NCBI GenBank assembly: GCA_002803225.1
Contig: NXFV01001222.1
Coordinates: 1-18,680 of the forward strand
Length of the DNA: 18,680 bases
Direction: 5' to 3'
Source: Gamarada debralockiae
Lineage: Eukaryota; Ascomycota; Leotiomycetes; Helotiales; Hyphodiscaceae
The notes below the pieces were generated by a model. That model was not told where the DNA came from, did no database searches, and saw only the letters and a list, made by a program, of their open reading frames with translations. Of this stretch, positions 10,528 through 18,680 are shown one piece after another (position 1 is the first letter of the stretch; every line of letters begins with the position of its first letter). The translations under genes were made by a program, and so were the position numbers.

Positions 10528-11330
10528 ATTCCGATATCAACTGTTGGTTCACACGAAGTATTCTTGTTCTTGGCGTTCCACCTTTTCTTGTCTCGAGCGT
10601 CGCCTGTGTGCACGGTGCCACAGCGTAGAGTGAGGGATGTTGCTGGATTCTGATAACACAGCACTGGTGGGATTAGATAACACGTGCCTGATCCTCTTTG
10701 TTGCGAGGTCAGATTTGTAGAATGTGAAAGCGGCTTAACAGTTAGAGAGTAGTGACCCAAGGGCTATATGTACAGCGTGGTGACTCATACCCTAGGCGAC
10801 AGGGACAAGTGGGTTATGACGTCACGTTCCAACACTCTTACCGTATTAAGGCCGCTCTTGGCACGGTGAAAGGAGGTACCTGCTGCAAGCCTGATGCGAT
10901 AGTTATTCTAGGTGAAGTTTTCATTTTACAGAGCCTTGCAGAATTGGTTTCCGCTTTTTTTTGCCAACTCAAACTTTCTCCAGCACGGACCATATAGTGC
11001 TTGGCATATACTACGCCTAAAATGACAGAACATGCACAGGGATGCTCTTGAAATATTCCAGTAAGCAAACGAGGCTGTCGTCGGAAAATCTCCGGCCGGT
11101 GCCTCTAGATCACTGAGGCCTTCCGCAGCAAATCGTACTCCTTCATCCAGACATTCTTCCCTCCGATCCGGCCAACCAGCGCATATTTGAGACAGTTTGG
11201 ACGTTTCAGATGTCGAGCGAGAGCTGGAAGCAGGTAGAGGTAGCATGGTGGACTGCGACCCAAATCTGCGTTGTTGTTCATACTGCGAGAGGGTCCATAC
11301 ACACGGCTGCACCTCCTATGAAGACGGTTT
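10528..11330. other. Region between the BTB gene and the ankyrin remnant
   Basis: Overlapping frames exist on both strands here (for example minus 11312-10926 and 11575-11105), but none shows a family signature and they disagree with each other. The right end (about 11190-11330) may hold the decayed 5' part of the ankyrin gene: Cys/His-rich sequence such as CSYCERVHTHG occurs in a different frame just before it. A perfect TGACGTCA lies at 10817-10824. Confidence 0.4.
10817..10824. promoter_or_regulatory. TGACGTCA (CRE/ATF-type) palindrome
   Basis: A perfect 8-base CRE palindrome lies 290 bases upstream of the BTB start codon. Fungal bZIP factors of the ATF/CREB type bind this sequence. Chance occurrence is possible. 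Confidence 0.25.
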
Positions 11331-12320
11331 GCGGATTTCTCATTGCGAATGTGGGGAACGTACAGATACACCTTTCCCTTTGACATCCGGAATGATGAAG
11401 TCGCATATAAGATCGACAATTCGACCCTCCGCTTTGTCAATATTGATTTCATGAATGACTTAGCGGAACATGCTTCCGAGGAGAAACTCATTTGTGAGCT
11501 CCAAACCGCCATGACCATATCCAGCCATTCGTTTGAGCGATCAGAAGAGCAACTCAACCTAGACAAGGACTCCAAAGAAACGAGGTACTACGAAGACATC
11601 GACGTTGAAGAAAAAGACGATGGTTTTCGCTTTGGCGGACTGTGTACAAGGCCAGGTTTCTGAGGTATGAAAATACCTTAAGAACACTTCAGAAAACCCA
11701 ATTTTCCTTTACGGAAGGGATGATACCGGCAACACAACTCTCATCATGGCATCGCGGGAGCGCAGCTCAAGCATGTTGTCCCTGCTCTTGGATCATGGTT
11801 CTGAAGTCAATGCTGTCAACAAAGACGGTCTAAGTGCTCTTATGGTGGCGGCATTGTGGGGTAGGGCTGACAACGCAGAGCTGCTATTCAATAGGAGCGC
11901 AAATGCGAAGCTGCGTGACTTCATGTAAAGCACTGGGTCTAGCTTACACACTGAGGTAATCGTGAGACACAATAAGATAGATTGCAAGCTATTAGCCAGT
12001 GAGTTCCCGGTAAGGGGTTACAGAGACTGATCAGATCACTAGAGAGCCGTATCTCCAGTGATAGTTCAGGGGTTTATGTACAGGATTCCAAATGCCTTAG
12101 CTATTCATCATGTGATGTAATCCCATGTGACCATTCCTCACACTTCAAAGGCCGCCGAGCCATTGATTTGGCTCAACCAACACAGGACAATAAAGAAGAA
12201 AGACATCGTCGTGCAGGTGGAACTCTGAATGCACGGGAACCAGTTTATAAAGAAGATTTTATGAATCGGGACGCGGACCGGAGGCGAATTGTGTGTCTTC
12301 TCGATGATGGCGAGGGAAAT
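11331..12320 (+). pseudogene. Ankyrin-repeat protein remnant, several frames
   Basis: Pieces of one fungal ankyrin protein follow each other in order but in different frames. Frame A, 11331 to about 11642: YRYTFPFDIRND, then LRFVNIDFMNDLAEHASEEK and DGFRFGG. Frame B to about 11708: RFLRYENTLRTLQKTQFSF. Frame C, about 11713-11928: DDTGNTTLIMASRE, then SMLSLLLDHGSEVNA and LSALMVAALWGRADNAELL, which are about two ankyrin repeats, ending at TAA 11926-11928. A stretch of about 110 bases is not alignable. Frame A then returns at 12042-12314: GRRAIDLAQPTQDNKEER and EPVYKEDFMNRDADRRRIV. Related fungal proteins continue into a C-terminal domain, which I recall as nucleotide-deaminase-like; nothing of it is visible here. 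The remnant stops where the antisense modin-like remnant begins. At least three separate breaks make this a pseudogene rather than one sequencing error. Confidence 0.65.
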
Positions 12321-12326
12321 GCAGTA

Positions 12327-13533
12327 CTATCTCATCTTCGCATCTTCAAAGGTATTCACATAGCCGTTATTCTCTGTCAGCGGGGCCGCTCCCCGCTCGA
12401 TCCAGGTACTCCGCAGCTGCTGACTGGCAAGAAGGACGGCTTGTGATTGGGCACCAAAGCCTTTGGAGCTAGAGATGTTCTCAAGGAAAACGCAGAAGGC
12501 CTGACGACCGGTGATGCATTGAGAGAATCCATGCATGTTAGCACTAAGTGCTGGGACTTGCACGGGGCCCGACCCTCTAAACAGAACCATACCCATTGCC
12601 ATGACCACAACGTCCGCCATAGGAAGATTGAACTCAGGGTCGCTCTTCAGAATTTCTTTGAGTGGACGCCGAGAACCACGAATCATCCAGGTTGCTGAGT
12701 GCATTCACAACTCCTGCTGTGTCCCAACTGGCAATCGCTGAAACAGAAGCATAGTGGTATAAGTGGTCACTACCCTAAAGCCCAGATCGTCTGATCCGGA
12801 CGAAGGAATAAAATCTCTGCAAGAGCATGTAGATCAACCGTTTTCGAGCTTCGCATGTGGTTGTAGTGGATCATGACGCCAAGAGGTCTGACAATAGTTG
12901 CTATCATCAGATGCTCATTACCCTCGGCTCTCATTACACCATCAGCGGCGCTAAAGTCTTTCCATCCGTCTTGCACTGATGGCTATTGAACTCGCTGAAC
13001 TCTTTGCAAGGGGTCGCACAACTTCTGGAAGTTGGAAGTCCCACGATCTCTCTTCAAAGGAGACAGCTGAGCGACGAGTGCCCCGCGAGTTTCGAGTAAA
13101 TTGTGACGGCATCGTGCATACAGCATAGAAGAGGTATCTAACAGGCGATCTCGTCTGTGGGTTGCCAACCATTTTTGAAAAGTGCTCAGGAGGCACAAGT
13201 GTTTGAGTGCGTGAATATTTGGATCAAGTGATGAGAACATACGTCTGCTTGTTGAGAAACGACACGCTGTCGGAGACGATGTTATCCCAAGCATGTTAGC
13301 ACCACCAATCATGAAGATCTAGGGAGTGGTGTACAATGTCTCGAATCGGAATTCCCTCCATCGCTACAATCTTGTCTTCGTTTCCTATCCCCCTCATAAC
13401 AGAAGGCTGACACCTTCTATAACTATTAGCAATGGCAAAATACTGTTGAAGGGGGTTGTCCTAAAGCGGTAACAAAGGCAACGAGGGCAATTGCAAGTGC
13501 AGCTGCAGCAAGATTGGTATCAATGCCGCTCAT
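12327..13533 (-). pseudogene. Modin-like fungal protein remnant, multiple frameshifts
   Basis: The ATG at 13533 opens a hydrophobic N-terminus (MSGIDTNLAAAALAIALVAF) followed by TALGQ. The frame is lost at a C5 run (13455-13451); one base fewer gives LQQYFAIANSYRRCQPSVM. Further fragments in order: SFEERSWDFQLPEVVRPLAK (ending at about 12951), WKDFSAADGVMRAEGNEHLM (another frame, stop at about 12770), ASWDTAGVVNALSNLDDSWF (third frame), and FNLPMADVVVMAMGMVLFRG followed by CITGRQAFCVFLENISSSKG, ending at TAG 12329-12327. The blocks resemble, in order, large fungal proteins that databases call modin; I name it from memory of that family, so the name is less certain than the decay. One predicted membrane helix at the N-terminus. 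It lies tail to tail with the ankyrin remnant, with only a few bases between. Confidence 0.6.
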
Positions 13534-14349
13534 GCTCACCGTTACAACACAGAGAACTTTGCTGCTGCTTGATAGCTGTGAATGGTGGACTGGATCAGTA
13601 ATGGAACGAGTGATTGAAACTTTGAGGTCCTTTCCTGCAAAATAATATGGAATTACTGTGGTGAAAGATATGAAAGGTTTTGAGGAGAGGCTGGGGACTT
13701 TTCAGCTGTTCTCCCGCACCAGCGCGCAAATGGCGCAGCGGTCTGCCTTGCAGCCTCTTTGAATGGACACGGAATCAACGTGGGGCTAATTGACCCTTTT
13801 CTTAACTCGTGGATTATTCTAAGCCCATGACCACATTGAATCATCGCAGTCCAAGAGGAAATCTAAAACACCAATATTCGGCAACTTGCAATCAGAGTTC
13901 AAGGCACTGTCCCAAAGAGACGACCATGGTTGTGGTCTCAAGCTTCGAATGACGAATAAAGGAATGTTTGTCAACTGGGGAAGACAACTCTGCAAGTGCA
14001 ATTCTTTGGACAGTTGTACCCGTACCGCAAAAAGTAGCGAGACTTGGAAAATAAACTCAGCGGGTAAAAAGGCATGTGAATTTGGACCCGCAACGGCGCG
14101 TGGTTATCCCGTTGCCCGAGCCTCGGCTATCAGGGGTGCTTTCAACTTCCCATTCGTTCAACAGGGTCTCTGACCAGAGCAAAAATAAAGAGTAAAGGGG
14201 TGAAACGCGTCTTCAGAAACCCAAAACCCATCATACAACATCCATATCATCGACCTCGAACCCAAAATCAAATCGCAAAGCGCCTTTCCTGTACTAGCAG
14301 CCCCGTATCAACCACACACCCTCCCTTGTCCTCGAAACCATTTTCTGCA
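13534..14349. other. Region upstream of the thioesterase gene
   Basis: No gene is supported. Frames at 13653-13844 (-) and 13886-14173 (+) lack family features. The last 150 bases are C/A-rich and look like promoter and 5' UTR of the thioesterase. Confidence 0.45.
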
Positions 14350-15546
14350 ATGGCAGACCGTCCGACACTCGTCAAACCTCCTCCTCTGGATCCCTCGAAA
14401 TCTGCGATTGAAAATGTGTTGGAGTTGACGGAATTGAGCGCCATCGGACCCGTAGGTCTACCTTCACAACCCAGCTGCTCCTTCGCGGCCAAACTCCCAC
14501 ATCCCTTATACTAACACATATATCCCCAGGACATTTTCACCAACACCCGACCCCTCTGGCATCCCCCAGGAGCCCGCGGAATTTACGGCGGCGCCGTAAT
14601 TGCCCAATGTCTCGCAGCAGCCCAACGCACCGTCCCCAGCAACTTCACAGTCCACAGCATGCACTGCTACTTCGTTCTCGCCGGCGACAGCGAGATACCA
14701 GTCATGTACTACGTCGAGCATGTCCGCGAAGGCAAATCGTTCGCAACACGCACAGTCCAAGCCCGCCAACGCGGAAAGTGTATATTCACCACCACAATGA
14801 GTTTCGTGAGGGAGAACAGTGGAGGGAAGAAGACTGTACAACATGCGGTGCCGCTTCCGGCGAATTTGAGGATGCCGGTGGAGGAAGCAGAGAGTGAGGC
14901 CCGGGATGACGCGAGATTGTCGGGGGGAAGTCCGTTTGTGAGTCAGCGGATTGAGATTTTGAATTCAGGGAGCAAGAATCCGCATGAGAAGAAGACGAGA
15001 CAGTGGATTAAAGCGCGAGGACGTATTTCTTCTGAAGGCGGACACCAAGCTCATCTCTCCGCATTGGCATACATGTCCGATTCCTACTTCATCGGGACCG
15101 TCTCTCGCATCCATAATCTATGGCGATTCGGCGCGCCTTCGAATCCAAAGGATAAAGCGACCACCGAGACGGTGGCATCCGATATGCCGGCTAGGAAAGA
15201 TTATATTAGGAGAGAGCAGGAAGCGGAAGGCGTAGGATATGATCCTGACAATAAGGCGCAGAGGCCGGAGGTTGGAATGATGGTTAGCTTAGATCATACG
15301 ATTTATTTTCATGAGCCGCGAAGATTTAGAGCTGATGAGTGGATGTTTACTGAGATGTCGAGTCCGTGGTCTGGGGATGGGAGAGGGCTTGTAACGCAGC
15401 ATATTCATGCTATGGATGGGACGCTTATTGCTACTTGTTTTCAAGAGGTTTGCTTTCCCTTCCTTCCCTCATCAAAAAATCGTACTGACTGAGCATAGGG
15501 AGTTGTGAGGTTGAAAGAAGAGCGTCCTACAAAGCCGAAGCTATGA
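14350..15546 (+). CDS. Acyl-CoA thioesterase II (TesB/ACOT8 family)
   Basis: It hydrolyses acyl-CoA to free acid and CoA, probably in peroxisomes. Exons 14350-14451, 14530-15447 and 15499-15546 give 355 residues. The first intron (78 nt) is canonical with a CTAAC branch site. The second (51 nt) has a weak GTTTGC donor but a TACTGAC branch site and CATAG acceptor, and splicing yields the family join CFQEGVVRLKEERP. The double hot-dog fold is visible: HPPGARGIYGGAVIAQCLAA, then SMHCYFVLAGD in the first half and VSLDHTIYFHEPRRF in the second. By comparison with E. coli TesB (D204, T228, Q278) the catalytic set should be D218 (YMSDS), S287 (VSLDH) and Q339 (CFQEG). The protein ends in PKL, a weak variant of the SKL peroxisomal signal. 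A linker of about 45 residues between D218 and S287, longer than in the bacterial enzyme, is usual for fungal members. Confidence 0.92.
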
Positions 15547-15656
15547 TTTCATTATGTGGTACGCAGGGATGATATTTCTGATAGATATTTAGGAATCTGT
15601 ATTACTACTAGATTCTAGATTTGAAAGTACTAATACCCAAGACTGTTCTTTCATTC
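15547..15656. other. Convergent 3' ends of thioesterase and FAD oxidase genes
   Basis: Only 110 bases separate the two facing stop codons, so the 3' UTRs probably overlap or share this AT-rich stretch as a bidirectional terminator region. Confidence 0.5.
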
Positions 15657-17579
15657 TCACGTTCCTACCAAGCATAATGAATCTCCTACTTCTTCCCACG
15701 CCTCGCTGCCAACACACGGATGGCACCAAAATACATCGGTGGGGTCAACTGCTGCTTTGATAGCAAGCAATTTGGGATAGTTGGCACCCCAAAACGTGGT
15801 CTGCCAATTCGGCTCGTTGACATATGCCTGTTGCAGTCAGCACTGAAAATCCACCTTAGGAGAAAGGAGCATACCTCATTGACATAAGCTCCAGAATCCG
15901 GAGTCAAGTCCCTCAAATACTGCACCTTCTCATTCATCGTCGCTTCCGCCTCAGCCTTGGCGGTTGCATTCAATGGCTCCCAGGTAATACTCGAAGCTAT
16001 TACAGGTCAGTTCCCTCTCCCATCACTCATTTCCAATCATCGCCCGTTGGAAGAAGACTCACCCATATGCACCAAACTGGTTCTCCAAGCCGGCAACACA
16101 GCATCACTCCCACCCAGCGGCACCGCATCCGCAACGCCTTTCCCACCAACAAAGAAAGGCGCAGCGGCACTCGTCCCAAGGTTCCCCGTAAAGCCCTTGA
16201 CAGCCTCCGTCAGGGCCGTGAAATTCCCCGTCAAGACCTCCGAATCCAGCAACCTACTGCCCAAAACCTGGTCCGTTCCCGCGGCAGAGGTGTCGTGATT
16301 AGCTTGGAAGTGCGCGTAAAAGGTTGGGTACTCGGTCGTCGAGTTCACGAGATCTGTTCCTGGCCAGGTAGTTGCGATGTGTGAGAGGATAGGCTCGAAG
16401 ATCTTAGTCATCGCTGCCCCTGATGTTCCGTCGTGCAGAAGAAATTCAGCTTCGTATAGCGCGATTGTGGTTGTGGCGGAGGTGGGGTAGACGGGGTAGA
16501 TATAGGGGTACCCCGAGATAGAGTAGTTGCTCAGATAGGGGAATTGGGACATGATATACGCCATCTGCTCAAAGAACGTGTCGTCTGCTGTCGGGGAGAT
16601 AATTTCGAGGGTTAACACGGTGACTGGAGGCGTGGGATACGTTTTCACAGTCACGTCGACCAGTACACCGAATGTGCTTCCTCCACCGCCACGGAAGGCG
16701 TAGAAATACTCGCTGTTTTGGCAGGCGTTTATGGTGAGTATTTGGCCGGAGGGTGTCACGATCGTGGCTTCGAGCATTTGGTCGGCTGCCATGCCGTATA
16801 AGACACCGAGATGCGAATGCCCTCCAGCGGTGATGTAGCCGCCGATCCCTACGTCTAGAGCTTGTCCACCTACGATCACAAGACCGAGTGCGTCAGCTGC
16901 GGCATAGATGTCGTTGAGGATCATGCCCGCGGAGATAGTGACTGCGGAGGTGTTGGCTGCGATTGCGCAGGATTTGGGTTGGAAGGAGTCGCTGAATGTC
17001 AGGCCTCGGATATTGTGCGTCCAGATTGAGAGAGAATTCGGCGCTGAGGACCTATTCTATCATCAACACTACTCTCTGGCTTGGACAACGAAAGTGGAGT
17101 AAATACCGCCCCATATTATCATGGCCCGTCCCCTTCACGATCAACCTAATATCATTCTCCCTCGCGAAATCAACGCCAGCCTTAACATGTTCCGCAGAGG
17201 TAGCATTAACCACATATTGTGGATATCCAACCCCACTACATGGATACTGGGGATCTGGCAGACAAGAATCGTTGTTGAAGTTGTTCCATGCGGAGTTTAC
17301 TGGGTCGTCGAGGTCGAAGGAGAAGGTATTCCAGGCTGCTTGGACAGAGGGACAGACGGCTGCGTTGTAGGTTGGTTGATCGGGGTGGCAGACTGCTCCT
17401 GGTGGGACGGGCTTGATCAACTGACCTCCTAGTGTCTTGTTGAGGGCATTCCAAGCAGAGACTGTTGGCCAGCCTGCCGATCCGGGGATAGCCTTGCAGA
17501 CTCTGGCGTTGACGAGGCTGAGGCATCCGATCCAAATTGCAACGACGAATCGCAAGATTGAAGACATCGCTGCTTGCAA
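15657..17579 (-). CDS. Secreted FAD-linked oxidase (PCMH/BBE type)
   Basis: Exons 17579-17107, 17051-16063, 15996-15875 and 15827-15657 give 584 residues; introns are 55, 66 and 47 nt with GT...AG ends, and all joins keep frame. The second Met (17567) gives a more typical signal peptide (hydrophobic ILRFVVAIWIGCLSLV). The FAD-binding PCMH domain follows: IVKGTGHDNMGR (H153 is the expected covalent 8-alpha-histidyl site), then QALDVGIGGYITAGGHSHLG and FRGGGGSTFGVLV. No Cys is at the position used for bicovalent attachment. The C-terminus has the berberine-bridge motif FWGANYPKLLAIKAAVDP followed by VFWCHPCVG. Relatives oxidise alcohols, amines or secondary-metabolite intermediates; the substrate cannot be read from sequence. 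No other biosynthetic gene is nearby. Several Cys in the N-terminal 115 residues fit an extracellular protein. Confidence 0.9.
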
Positions 17580-17749
17580 AGTTCCCCAATGGAAGCAAAA
17601 CTTGAACGAAAAAGGCCCAAGACTGATGGCAGAGACTGGAAGGAGACTATCTTGCCTTCAAATAAAGGAACGGCCCGATACCAAACTTTCTTTTGGGAAG
17701 CTTCATTTCACCCCTGTTATAGCTCCCTGCCATTCTCCGCATCGGCTTG

Positions 17750-17770
17750 CACGTGTTTGCACGTGTTTGC
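17750..17770. promoter_or_regulatory. Tandem CACGTG sites in FAD oxidase promoter
   Basis: The 10-mer ACGTGTTTGC is repeated directly at 17751-17760 and 17761-17770, each preceded by C, so two CACGTG E-boxes lie exactly 10 bases (about one helical turn) apart, roughly 170-200 bases upstream of the FAD oxidase start. Spacing on the same DNA face suits paired bHLH dimers. Binding is inferred. Confidence 0.4.
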
Positions 17771-18637
17771 ATCGACATGCGATCCCAGCTCAGGGCTCTT
17801 TTGGGCAGGCCGTTCCAAAACATGCTGCACTGATTGGTTGGAGCGTGTCCTTATCGTCAATTTGAATACGCGGCCGGATCTTGGAGAGGCTCAATGGACG
17901 GAGAAATTCGCGGAGCCCGCACCTCGATTGGGTAGCGCGGACAAGGCTTCGATCCTTACGCGAGGCTGAATGTTCCCAGTTGTCGATTTCAGCGTACTGG
18001 TTGCTTACATTGGACGAGATTTAACCCCATTGACTTTAAAGGGGAGAAAAACCGAGGTGTTTTTGAAAGGACATTTATGCATTTGTAAGAATACATGAAG
18101 AGTGAAGGGATGTTTCTGTAAATATCTTGCAGAGATTCACAACGTTGGAGCGCATCCCTGACGAGGATTCCGGGGTCCGAAGCTGAAATTCCCCGTGGGT
18201 AATATAGAAAGCGGGGCTCAATTTTGCAGGGAAACCCGGAGAACACCTCCTTAACTCCTGGAAATTAAACCGCCTCCCAACTCCACCACTTTGATCAGTC
18301 GACCACGAGGGCTTTCTCGAGATGAGATTTCAAACCGAATTATTCGAGACGATGATCACTTGCTAGAGATGCTGTGGTTTTCGATTGCGCCGCCACTGCC
18401 TTCTCAATGATGCCTAAGACTAGACGATAAGCCTCTCTGATGCAAAAGCCAAAGGCTAGCCCAAGACGATCTCACTTCAGAAATCTCTAAAGATCGCAGT
18501 GAATTGCTGCTCTGGCGATTTGGAGTTTCTATCCTCAACGTTGAGGTTCAAGTGACTCCGAGAATCAAGTTTTCGTTCCTTTCTCACCACTGTATCTTAG
18601 TTCGAAGCTGGTTTGGAGCCCCGACTAATCTGATTTC

Positions 18638-18666
<29 letters not shown>
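18638..18666 (+). repeat. Poly(A) run of 29 bases
   Basis: An uninterrupted run of 29 A follows 18637 and is then followed by TTTCTTTCGTC. It is either a simple homopolymer tract or the tail of a retroposed sequence inserted in plus orientation; no reverse transcriptase or coding sequence is seen just upstream. Confidence 0.85.
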
Positions 18667-18671
<5 letters not shown>

Positions 18672-18680
18672 TTCGTCAAA

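Larger units (their letters stand above)
17580..18680. other. Promoter of the FAD oxidase and downstream non-coding sequence
   Basis: No gene is supported over 1.1 kb. The part nearest 17580 is the FAD oxidase promoter and contains the repeated CACGTG sites. Frames at 17574-17969 (+) and 18246-17989 (-) have no recognisable features. Farther right are a 14-base palindrome (18533-18546) and a poly(A) run. Confidence 0.5.

Noticed and set aside
11105..11575. 156-codon minus-strand frame
   Set aside because: It lies antisense to the ankyrin remnant, whose plus-strand fragments are family-like and ordered.
16037..16400. Plus-strand frames of 105-113 codons
   Set aside because: They are shadows of the FAD oxidase exon on the opposite strand.
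1..18680. CRISPR arrays, tRNA or rRNA genes, complete transposons
   Set aside because: No repeat-spacer pattern, cloverleaf, transposase or reverse-transcriptase motif was seen on reading both strands.

Overview
The window is nuclear DNA from a filamentous ascomycete (Pezizomycotina). Genes lie on both strands and are split by short introns (about 47-115 nt, one of 228 nt) with GT...AG ends and CTAAC/CTGAC-type branch sites. The families are typical of moulds: a fungal-specific F-box protein, a secreted spherulin/germin-like cupin, BTB proteins with a Cys-rich tail, a secreted FAD oxidase, and ankyrin and modin-like proteins. I cannot place it below that level. I see no rRNA, tRNA, CRISPR array or complete transposon.

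Layout. 535-2449 (+) is an intact six-exon F-box gene. About 2571-4130 (-) holds coding-like fragments broken by stops and frame changes. 4139-5032 (-) is a calcineurin-like metallophosphoesterase whose conserved C-terminal tail lies beyond an in-frame TAG. 5223-5735 (+) is a broken acidic reading frame. 6588-7451 (+) is an intact secreted cupin. 8157-9076 (+) is a 3'-5' exonuclease-domain gene with a one-base frame break. 9554-10527 (-) is a BTB gene with a one-base frame break. 11331-12320 (+) and 12327-13533 (-) are two decayed genes, ankyrin-repeat and modin-like, meeting tail to tail. 14350-15546 (+) is an intact acyl-CoA thioesterase II, and 15657-17579 (-) is an intact secreted FAD-linked oxidase converging on it. 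The last kilobase has no gene that I can support and ends with a 29-base poly(A) run.

The genes do not form an obvious pathway. The thioesterase is probably peroxisomal lipid metabolism; the cupin and oxidase are secreted; the F-box and BTB proteins are of ubiquitin-ligase adaptor type.

The main pattern is the distribution of damage. The outer genes (F-box, thioesterase, FAD oxidase) splice cleanly, while nearly everything between about 2.5 and 13.5 kb except the cupin is interrupted. Three breaks can be placed on short G runs, two of them G5, which could be assembly errors. The ankyrin/modin pair and the 2.6-4.1 kb region carry too many separate breaks for that and look like real pseudogenes. 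I found no convincing new biological system; the most useful leads are the MPP TAG, the exonuclease slip site and the decayed tail-to-tail pair.
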